From: Corbicula japonica
Lineage: Eukaryota > Mollusca > Bivalvia > Venerida > Cyrenidae
Assembly: GCA_038501625.1 (NCBI GenBank)
Contig: JAZAYU010000018.1
Coordinates: 9,378,397-9,442,396, forward strand
DNA length: 64,000 nucleotides
Direction: 5' to 3'
Shown: one piece after another, positions 22,421 to 33,600 of the stretch
Numbering within the stretch: position 1 is the first letter of the stretch
Layout of the letters: every line of letters starts with the position of its first letter
Program-made: the position numbers and the translations under genes
Notes under the pieces: model-generated
What the model saw: only the letters and a program-made list of their open reading frames with translations
The model's database searches: none
Told to the model about the DNA's origin: nothing

Positions 22421-24073
22421 TTACACAGTCACGGTCTAATGAGGAAGGTTTTCGTAAACAAATCATCGTGTATGTGATAAGAAGAGATAGTACAACACAT
22501 ATGTTTCATTTTTTTCACGATTTTTGCAAAATTGTAGATCTAGGGCGAAAACGAAAATACTGACTAAACTTTTTCTTTTGAGTATATATTCTGGAGCTGA
22601 TGTTTGCTCCTTAGAGACACTGACATAGCTTGTAGCTCCTGTACAGTTGATCATCAAAGCTAAAAACATCTTGTACTGACTACGAGTTACATTTTCTTGA
22701 TGATTTATATAATTATACTAAAAGAAAGTCTTTACACAAGAAATATATTTCAAATTTAAAGATGTTGCGTTTCTAATCTAATCTAATATAGTAACAAGAA
22801 ATATCTTTAAAAAAGATAAACGGCGTAGATTGTATATGAAATGTTGCAGTTTGTAGCTGGTATTATTCACTTCATCTTGATTTGCGTGTAAATTAAATAA
22901 GTTCATTGTGAATCCTTCACAATGACTTAATAGCGGACTCGCAGTTTTTTCGCGTAACATATTACACGTATTTGCCAGATTTAAGACAAGTAAGCACATT
23001 GTAAAATCCTCAGTCGCGATAAAGAATGAGTTTTATATAAGAAACGTATTGTAAAAGGCATTGGTTGTGTTTATTCTTAAAACATAATGTATCAGATGAT
23101 ATATCAATTGCTGAAAGAATAATATATTTAGTGAAGACTTCAAGACTTACATAGCGAACTCATTGTTTATATCGCGTAGCATATTATATACAGCTGACCG
23201 ATTTAAGAGACGGGTAAACATTTCAATTACTGAAAGAGCTGGGATAAATTTCGAATAACTAATTACTCACAAATATTACAATAATTCAAGCTCGCAGATT
23301 TTATTACTTAAATTTTCAGCTTTACAGTGAAAGTGTAACATCGTTTTCTTTAAGCCATTTCCACTTACTTTCACTTTCAGTTTGTATAGGTTGATATAAA
23401 CGAGTGACTGTATTGTTGTTGACAAAAAATCCTAGCCAATGACGAATACTGTAGTGTGCCTCATTTCAACATCTTTCAACACAAGAGAATAGAAAAGATC
23501 TAAACGTCACAGCAATAATCGTTTCAAACAGTGTACTAACTAATTGTTTAAAAATCCCACTAGATACCTCTTCACCCTGCTAGATGCCTCTCCGGTGGAA
23601 ATAGCTACCAATCGAAATAGTTTATTTAATTTTCCCTCTGCATAATAATATAATACGAGTGTTATTTACAACACTTCATTGGTTAATAAATTAGGTCAAA
23701 AGTGAGCTTAGACAGCTAACTCCGAAAAAAAAATTAAAAACGCAACTTCTTTAATCACGAAACTTAATTTATGTTTAAATAAGTTGCGTTTATAATTTCT
23801 TTAAGTATATATAACATACCGCACTTACAACTGTGTTACAGAACATCCCCGTTCGCCGTTAGATTTGTCTTGATTTCGAAGCATTGCAACTGACATATTT
23901 ATTGTCTTTACTGACGATTTTGTCGACTTTTCCGTCTTTGTATAAAATGTATAATTTTCTGAAAACTTATAAATGTTTACTCAGTATTTGATATTTTCAT
24001 TTTATTTGTCTGAATTTCAAGGAAACCTGATCTTACAGTCTTTCTATATACAAAATAAACGCAAACAATATCT
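22421..24073. other. no gene seen
   Basis: AT-rich, no recognised exon or repeat. Flanks the large satellite. Confidence 0.4.
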
Positions 24074-27000
24074 GGGGCTCATCACGGGAAAATGTGTTTC
24101 CGGTTAAAGATTTTGACACAGTATTTTGGGCACATCACGGGAAAATGAGTTTTCGGTTAAAGATTTTGACACAGTATTTGGGGCACATCACGGGAAAATA
24201 TGTTTCCGGTTAAAGATTTTGACACAGTATTTTGGGCACATCAGGGAAAATGAGTTTTCGGTTAAAGATTTTGACACAGTATTTGGGGCACATCATGGGA
24301 AAATGTGTTTTCGGTTAAAGATTTTGACACAGTATTTTCGGCACATCTCGGAAAAATGTGTTTTCGGTTAAAGATTTTGACACAGTATTTTGGGCACATC
24401 ACGGGAAAATGTGTTTTCGGTTAAAGATTTTGACACAGTATTTGTTGCACATCACGGAAAATGTGTTTTTGGTTAAAGATTTTGACACTGTATTTGTGGC
24501 ACATCACGGAAAAAGTGTGTTTTTGGTTAAAGATTTTGACATAGTATTTGGGGCACGTCACGGGAAAATGTGTTTTCGGTTAAAGATTTTGACACAGTAT
24601 TTGGGGCACGTCACGGGAAAATGTGTTTCCGGTTAAGGATTTTGACACCGTATTTGGGGCACGTCACGGGAAAATGTGTTTTCGTTTAAAGATTTTGACA
24701 CGGTATTTGGGGCACATCACGGGAAAATGTGTCTTCGGTTAAAGATTTTGACACAGTATTTGGGGCACATCACGAAAACATGTTTTTCCGGTTAAAGATT
24801 TTGACACAGTATTTGGGGCACATCACGGGAAAATGTGTTTCCGGTTAAAGATTTCGAAACAGTATGTGGGGCACATCACGGAAAAATGTGTTTTCTGTTA
24901 AAGATTTTGACACAGTATTTGGGGCACATCACGGGAAAATGTGTTTTCGATTAAAGATTTTGACACAGTTTTTAGGGCACATCACGGAAAAATGTGTTTT
25001 CGGTTAAAGATTTTGACACAGTATTTGGGGCACATCACGGGAAAATGTGTTTTTGGTTAAAGATTTTGACACGGTATTTGGGGCACATCACGGGAAAATG
25101 TGTTTTCCGTTTAAAGATTTCGACACAGTATTTGGGGCACATCACGGAAAAATGTGTTTTCGGTTAAAGATTTTGACACAGTATTTGGGGCACATCACGG
25201 AAAAATGTGTTTTCGGTTAAAGATTTTGACACAGTATTTGTTGCACATCACCGAAAAATGTGTTTCCGTTTAAAGATTTTGACACAGTATCTGGGGCACA
25301 TCACGGAAAAATGTGTTTTCGGTTAAAGATTTTGACACAGTATTTAATTTGTTGCACATTACGGGAAAATGTGTTTTCGGTTAAAGATTTTGACACAGTA
25401 TTTGGTGCACATCACGGGAAAATGTGTTTTCGGTTAAAGATTTTGACACAGTATTTTGGGCACATCTCGGGAAAATGTGTTTTCGGTTAAAGATTTTGAC
25501 ACAGTATTTTGGGCACATCACGGTAAAATGTGTTTTCGGTTAAAGATTTTGACACAGTATTTGTTGCACATCACGGGAAAATGTGTTTTTGGTTAAAGAT
25601 TTTGACACTGTATTTGTGGCACATCACGGAAAAATGTGTTTTTGGTAAAAGATTTTGACACAGTATTGGGGGCACATCACGGGAAAATGTGTTTTCGGTT
25701 AAAGATTTTGAGACAGTATTTGGGGCACATCACGGGAAAATGTGTTTCCGGTTAAGGATTTTGACACAGTATTTGGGGGACGTCACGGGAAAATGTTGTT
25801 TCTGTTAAAGATTTTGACACAGTATTTGGGGAACATCACGGAAAAAATGTGTTTCCGGTTCAAAATTTCGACACAGTATTTGGGGCACATCACGGGAAAA
25901 TGTGTTTCCGTTTAAAGATTTTGACACAGTATATGGGGCACATCACGGAAAAATGTGTTTTCGGTTAAAGATTTTGACACAGTATTTGGGGCACATCACG
26001 GGAAAATGTGTTTCCGGTTAAAGATTTTGACACAGTATTTGGGGCACATCACTGAAAAATGTGTTTTCGGTTAAAGATTTTGACACAGTATTTGGGGCAA
26101 ATCACGGAAAAATGTGTTTTCGGTTAAAGATTTTGACACAGTATTTGGGGCACATCACGGGAAAATGTGTTTCCGGTTAAAGATTTTGACACAGTATTTT
26201 GGGCACATCACGGGAAAATGAGTTTTCGGTTAAAGATTTTGACACAGTATTTGGGGCACATCACGGGAAAATATGTTTCCGGTTAAAGATTTTGACACAG
26301 TATTTTGGGCACATCAGGGAAAATGAGTTTTCGGTTAAAGATTTTGACACAGTATTTTTGGCACATCTCGGAAAAATGTGTTTTCGGTTAAAGATTTTGA
26401 CACAGTATTTTGGGCACATCACGGGAAAATGTGTTTTCGGTTAAAGATTTTGACACAGTATTTGTTGCACATCACGGAAAATGTGTTTTTGGTTAAAGAT
26501 TTTGACACTGTATTTGTGGCACATCACGGAAAAAGTGTGTTTTTGGTTAAAGATTTTGACATAGTATTTGGGGCACGTCACGGGAAAATGTGTTTTCGGT
26601 TAAAGATTTTGACACAGTATTTTGGGCACATCACTGAAAAATGTGTTTTCGGTTAAAGATTTTGACACAGTATTTGGGGCACATCACAGAATGTGTTTTC
26701 GGTTAAAGATTTTGACACAGTATTTGGGGCACATCACGGGAAAATGTGTTTCCGGTTAAAGATTTTGACACAGTATTTTGGGCACATCACGGGAAAATGA
26801 GTTTTCGGTTAAAGATTTTGACACAGTATTTGGGGCACATCACGGGAAAATATGTTTCCGGTTAAAGATTTTGACACAGTATTTTGGGCACATCAGGGAA
26901 AATGAGTTTTCGGTTAAAGATTTTGACACAGTATTTGGGTCACATCATGGGAAAATGTGTTTTCGGTTAAAGATTTTGACACAGTATTTTCGGCACATCT

Positions 27001-29153
27001 CGGAAAAATGTGTTTTCGGTTAAAGATTTTGACACAGTATTTTGGGCACATCACGGGAAAATGTGTTTTCGGTTAAAGATTTTGACACAGTATTTGTTGC
27101 ACATCACGGAAAATGTGTTTTTGGTTAAAGATTTTGACACTGTATTTGTGGCACATCACGGAAAAAGTGTGTTTTTGGTTAAAGATTTTGACATAGTATT
27201 TGGGGCACGTCACGGGAAAATGTGTTTTCGGTTAAAGATTTTGACACAGTATTTGGGGCACGTCACGGGAAAATGTGTTTCCGGTTAAGGATTTTGACAC
27301 CGTATTTGGGGCACGTCACGGGAAAATGTGTTTTCGTTTAAAGATTTTGACACGGTTTTTTGGGCACATCACGGGAAAATGTGTTTTCGGTTAAAGATTT
27401 TGACACAGTATTTGGGGCACATCACGAAAACATGTTTTTCCGGTTAAAGATTTTGACACAGTATTTGGGGCACATCACGGGAAAATGTGTTTCCGGTTAA
27501 AGATTTCGACACAGTATTTGGGGCACATCACGGAATATTGTGTTTTCTGTTAAAGTTTTTGACACAGTATTTGGGGCACATCACGGGAAAATGTGTTTTC
27601 GATTAAAGATTTTGACACAGTTTTTAGGGCACATCACGGAAAAATGTGTTTTCGGTTAAAGATTTTGACACAGTATTTGGGGCACATCACGGGAAAATGT
27701 GTTTTTGGTTAAAGATTTTGACACTGTATTTGGGGCACATCACGGGAAAATGTGTTTTCCGTTTAAAGATTTCGACACAGTATTTGGGGCACATCACGGA
27801 AAAAATGTGTTTTCGGTTAAAGATTTTGACACAGTATTTGGGGCACATCACGGAAAAATGTGTTTTCGGTTAAAGATTTTGACACAGTATTTGTTGCACA
27901 TCACCGAAAAATGTGTTTCCGTTTAAAGATTTTGACACAGTATCTGGGGCACATCACGGAAAAATGTGTTTTCGGTTAAAGATTTTGACACAGTATTTAA
28001 TTTGTTGCACATTACGGGAAAATGTGTTTTCGGTTAAAGATTTTGACACAGTATTTGGGGCACATCACAGGAAAATGTGTTTTCGGTTAAAGATTTTGAC
28101 ACAGTATTTTGGGCACATCTCGGGGAAATGTGTTTTCGGTTAAAGATTTTGACACAGTATTTTGGGCACATCACGGTAAAATGTGTTTTCGGTTAAAGAT
28201 TTTGACACAGTATTTGTTGCACATCACGGGAAAATGTGTTTTTGGTTAAAGATTTTGACACTGTATTTGTGGCACATCACGGAAAAATGTGTTTTTGGTA
28301 AAAGATTTTGACACAGTATTGGGGGCACATCACGGGAAAATGTGTTTTCGGTTAAAGATTTTGAGACAGTATTTGGGGCACATCACGGGAAAATGTGTTT
28401 CCGGTTAAGGATTTTGACACAGTATTTGGGGGACGTCACGGGAAAATGTTGCTTCTGTTAAAGATTTTGACACAGTATTTGGGGAACATCACGGAAAAAA
28501 TGTGTTTCCGGTTAAAAATTTCGACACAGTATTTGGGGCACATCACGGGAAAATGTGTTTCCGTTTAAAGATTTTGACACAGTATATGGGGCACATCACG
28601 GAAAAATGTGTTTTCGGTTAAAGATTTTGACACACTATTGGGGCACATCACGGGAAAATGTGTTTCCGGTTAAAGATTTTGACACAGTATTTGGGGCACA
28701 TCACTGAAAAATGTGTTTTCGGTTAAAGATTTTGACACAGTATTTTGGGCACATCACGGAAAAATGTGTTTTCGGTTAAAGATTTTGACACAGTATTTGG
28801 GGCACATCACGGGAAAATGTGTTTTCGGTTAAAGATTTTGACACAGTATTTGGGGCACATCACGGGAAAATGTGTTTTCGGTTAAAGATTTTGACAAAAT
28901 ATTTGGGGCACATTACGGGAAAATGTGTTTTCGGTTAAAGATTTTGACACAGTATTTGGGGCACATCACGGGAAAATGTGTTTCCGTTTAAAGATTTCGA
29001 CACAGTATTAGGGGCACATCACGGGAAAATGTGTTTTCGGTCAAAGATTTTGACACTGTATTTGGGGCACATCACGGAAAAATGTGGTTTCGGTTAAAGA
29101 TTTTGACACGGTATTTGGGGAATATCACGGGAAAATGTGTTTTCGGTTAAAGA
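24074..29153. repeat. 5-kb satellite of 53-bp units
   Basis: About 96 head-to-tail units, each reading GGGGCACATCACGGG, AAAATGTGTTTTCGG, TTAAAGATTTTGACACAG and TATTT. Starts at 24078, 24131 and 24184 confirm the 53-base step. The first 30 bases of the unit match the end of the MITE family found at 16771, 18288, 19554 and 29447. Because 53 is not a multiple of three, open frames alternate between KDFDTVFGAHHGK and RLKILTQY translations; these are not proteins. A 2652-base block is repeated within the array. Confidence 0.95.
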
Positions 29154-29446
29154 TTTAAACACTCATTCTAGTTGTTCTATATTTCAAACAACTAACAAAT
29201 ATCTATTATTTTCTCATACATAAATGTGTAATAAACAAGTGTTTTATTGCATATTTTATCTACATAATGTTAATTTTACAGCATAATACATTTTAAGCAA
29301 TGTCAATTAGTCTCGAATACTGAGGTATATCAAAGAAAAACTGTCACCGTTAACTCGTCCTTTCCATCGCCGTTGCAAATCAACCGACAAAGAGGCGGTA
29401 TCTGGAGTTAACCTTTAATTACATATGTTATTAATACGTTAATCAT

Positions 29447-29650
29447 GGGGCGCGTCACGGGAAAAGGTACATTCTGACAGTTGACGCCAATCCTTGAAAT
29501 GAAGTCAAACAGTTGAGCAGAAGACATTTATTATTAAAAATACCATTTTATTAACAAAATGTGTAACAAAATCACTTTTATTTGTGAGAAAATATTATAT
29601 TATTATAAGTTCTTCCTTAATAAAGTAACAACTAAAATGTCACAAAATAT
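29447..29650. mobile_element. GGGGCGCG-ended MITE, copy 5 (right end lost)
   Basis: GGGGCGCGTCACGGGAAAAG at the left, and the interior up to TGTCACAAAATATA, after which the match stops. It lies just right of the satellite derived from this family. Confidence 0.7.
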
Positions 29651-29696
29651 AGTCACCCTGACTAAACTCATGTAAATATACCAGCACATTAACTTG

Positions 29697-30409
29697 AAAA
29701 TAATTCGTTTCAAGTTCCGTTATCACTTTTCTTGGACGACTGTTCACTATCAACATGATCAAGATGCATTTTATCAAGGATAAAATAATTAGTTTCAAGT
29801 TTGGTTATCACTTTTCTTGGACGACTGTTCATTATCAACATGACTAAGATACATGGTATCAAGGATAAAGTAATTCGTAAAAAGTTATGTTATCAACTTT
29901 CTTGGACGACTGTTCATTATCAACATGATCAAGATCATGTTATCAAGGATAAAATAATTCGTTTCAAGTTTGGTGATCACTTTTCTTGGACGACTGTACA
30001 TTATCAACATAACTAAGATACATGGTATCAAGAGTAAAGTAATTCGTGAAAAGTTAGGTTATCACTTTTATTGCACTACTGTTCATTATCAATATGATCA
30101 AGATGCATGTTATCAAGTATAAAATAATTCGTTTCAAGTTTGCTGATCACTTTCCTTGGACGACTGTACATTATCAGCATGGCTAAGATACATGGTATCA
30201 AGGATAAAGTAATTCGTGAAAAGTTAGGTTATCACTTTTCTTGGACGACTGTTCATTATGAACATGATCAAGATGCATGTTATCAAGGATAAAATAATTC
30301 GTTTCAAGTTTGCCGATCATTTTTCTTGGACGACTGTTCATTATCAACATGACTAAGATACATGGTATCAAGAATAAAATAATTCGTGTAATAATTGATT
30401 ATCTCCACG
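29697..30409 (-). repeat. 85-bp tandem array copied from the receptor's last-exon tail
   Basis: Eight units carry CTTGGACGACTG (or a variant) at 29731, 29816, 29901, 29985, 30070, 30155, 30240 and 30325; the next in register is 30410, inside the coding end of the receptor gene. On the minus strand the third and seventh units read EQSSKKxDN then F-H/Y-ELLYP and stop, against QQSSKRGDN, LLHELFYS and stop in the exon. Alternate units differ (GTTTCAAG versus GTGAAAAG) and have an early TGA, so the array is a two-unit higher-order repeat. It would lie in the 3'UTR. Confidence 0.85.
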
Positions 30410-30615
30410 CTTGGACGACTGTTGTAGAATCTCACGCAACATAAACTTGTGATGCTGTTCCTTTAATTCTCTGCAAAATAGTATCATCTCAGATAGCTCC
30501 TCCATTCTTTCAAATACTGGTTTGGATTCCATGCTTACAACATGTAAGAGACACGAAACAAGATTTCTGTAGATTTCTTCGATTTTCTCCAAGTTTTTCA
30601 AGTGATGATTACGAC
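30368..30615 (-). CDS. receptor exon 5, LBD helices 10-12 and stop
   Basis: ATGTTTCAG acceptor; reads GRNHHLKNLEKIEEIY, then LKEQHHKFMLREILQQ, ending in AF-2 LLHELFYS and TGA. Same length (248 nt) as the paralogue exon 60760-61007. Its last ~60 bases are the ninth unit of the adjacent 85-bp array. Confidence 0.88.
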
Positions 30616-33600
30616 CTGAAACATACAATTATGAATATAAAAAAAATATTCAATATATAAGAACATTAATAAATAGTCGAGATTTGTGAAAGACGTGTAT
30701 GTTCTGCGTTTACCTGCGAATAACATAATTTACTTTTTGTAATATTGTCAGACTGTTCAAATCAATTTGGTATTTTATCAAATTCAATGAACTATTTTCA
30801 CGTTTTATAAAAATCATTTGTCATACACAGCAATATTGACCAGTTATTCTTTCACAGGGCACTGGTTTGAATTATTAGTCAAAAGGGCATCTATTGCGAT
30901 CACAGACCTCCGCCCCGAACGACCTTAGAGTAATCATAATTAAGGATTTTTTTTTCGCGTTCATCAGGGTAAAGAACAACATTTGAGTTGTTTAAAGTGT
31001 GTGTCACGCTTACTTAAACAATTCAAATGTTTTTAACAGTTATTTTTATTTAAATTTACAATTTTCTTTTTTAAATAACACATCACTATATGAATGCCAT
31101 AGCAAAGGGAGGTCATAAGCTAAAAAGTAGTTAGGCAAAATCTGTGAAAATATTAATGGTTTTCCACATTTTCAAAACAGAGGAATACCATATCTTTTTT
31201 TATTTCACTGAGAAAACTCTATAATTCACTGGATAACATAAAATAAAAAAGTTAAAAAATTACCCGCGGACATTATAAGGACTGCTTGCACCACAGCTTC
31301 CTCTCGCGCAGTGATATTTATTTTGTTTGATTTAGCTTCACACATTTCCATCTGCTCTCTCATGCCTTCCGTAAAGACTTCACAAATTTCTTCAAAGCCA
31401 ATATGCAATCCAGGCATAAAGGTCACTAACTGCGTTTCTGAATTAATACATCTGCATACATGTGGTCTTATGTTCGCGAGCTTTACATCTGAAGAAAATT
31501 AAAGACGAAAACTTAATAAAATTCAAACTTTTAAATTAAATTTTCATGACAATTAACGACAAGTTTTACTGTCTATTTGTTTGGGTTGTCCTGGATGGCG
31601 TAATTGACATTGCGTGGCTAGGTGATGTCGCTGTACGGGTTCGCTCCCCGGTGGAGATAATATCAATAAAAAAGGAGCACATCACTATGATCACAGGAAA
31701 TCGTTTCTTCGGTGATTACTGTGGACATTTAGTAATAATTATATTTAGAAAAAAAATTCAAAATCACCTGTTTTGTTTTCTTAATAAATTGGTGATTATT
31801 ATACATGTACCATAAGTAATAATTTTACCGCAGAATGCTTAATAAGCGTTGTAGACTGCTCAATTTTTTGACGTCATCTAAAGGACTGACGCCAGCTGTT
31901 TAAAGACACCGTTCCCGTGAAAGTTATGAACTTCTTTTCTACACATAGATTCAAAAACCTCCGAGTTTACCAATAACTCGAAACAAGTACCTTCAACAAA
32001 CTGTTTTTATTATTCTTCGGTAATATTTTTTTATATTTAGTTTTAATTTGTACTTGCCTCTCCTTTTTGGCTTCGTGGAGAGGCTGTTTTTATCTAGCTG
32101 TGGCAATTCCTGATATTCATATTATTTCATTTTTGTATTCGTTGTAAAGATTTGATCACACATTTTGACATTATATTAGTTTTACAGTGAAGTGTGTAAT
32201 AATAATTAAAAGTGTTATGCTAAATGTTTTGGAGTCATTTTAAGGATTGACGTCAACTAGGCTCTTGTTGTACATATAACTAGACGTTTACTGAAGATTT
32301 CTGCTTAGATAGTTTGAGTGTTTTATTAAAAATTCAAAGGTAAAACATAAAAATTGATTCAAGCTGTTTAGATTGTGCTACCTGTACTGGGTCGACAGTA
32401 TAAAATTGGCTGCCGAAAACATAAACAAAGATAGGTTCTAAATCATATCTCGACTTTTCCGAGTCGATTTATGTATGAGGTTATTGTTTGAACTGATTGA
32501 TGCATAAATGATTCCTGCATTCATTGACTTTTCGCCTGTTTTGTTGAAAAAGGCTCCTATAATAGTCTATCGGAATTTTAAGTAAAAATCGAAGAGTTAG
32601 GAAAACAAATACTGAAGCGAGAAATCGTCTAAAGTACCAACTTAATTATCAAATATGTTGTAACAGTTCTAAAACTACCTTTTATTAGTGTTATTTGGTC
32701 ATCTATGTCCAGTGTTTTAAACCCAGGAATACATTTCGCAAACTTCACTGTCTCCTGAACCTTGATTTCCAAGAAACGAATGATGATATCGAAACAATGT
32801 TGTTTTTGATAGTCTAGTCTGTCACTCCGGGTGTTTATATTCCTTTCCCTTCTCGCTTGCTTAAAAGAGAACAAGTAAATAAATAATTGGGGCGCGTCAG
32901 AGGAAAAGGTACATTTGGTCAAATTTTGTAACATTTTTGTTGTTACTATATTTGGAAAGAAATTACAAATATCTTTTAGTTTCTCATAACGAAGAAGTGA
33001 TTTTCTTACTCATTTTGACAGTAAAATGATATTTTTACCGCGAAATGCATAATAATAAATGTAGTCTGCTCAACTTTATGACGTCATTTCAAAGATTGAC
33101 CAGCAAGATTCGAATAATTGACTCAATTTTGATCAAGTAAATACCAAAAATTGGACATCTGCATTTGTGAAAAGGAAATACGTTTTTATTTAGGCAATAA
33201 TGTATAGACTTCAGAATAAACGTGTGGATCACACCAGTTAAACGATAAGCTCAAAACATAACAATTGCTTCTTTGTGTCAAATGTTCAGTTACGGAGGAA
33301 AACTGCAGGTGCCTATAACACATGGTTTATAATAAACACTGTACTAATTACAGTATACACCTTCTTAACATGTTAAAGTTGACTGGAAACATAGCTTAAT
33401 TGATTAAACACACAATGTTTATGGAATATAAACAAAAACGACTGCTATTTTATCAACTATCATGAGTACATGTATGTCAAGATTTACAGAAAATAACTTT
33501 ATAACAAATACAGAGATGCATTACCAATTAAACAGAGACCAGTAACGTACTAACATACCTGTAATTGTACGTATATGTATTAATAAACAAACTAAAAATT

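Noticed and set aside
24126..28143. Open frames of 75-92 codons reading KDFDTVFGAHHGK and RLKILTQY
   Set aside because: They are the 53-bp satellite translated; the period shifts the frame every unit, with no start or splice context.
24074..29153. CRISPR-like array (regular ~53-bp spacing)
   Set aside because: The whole unit repeats without unique spacers, and the context is eukaryotic.
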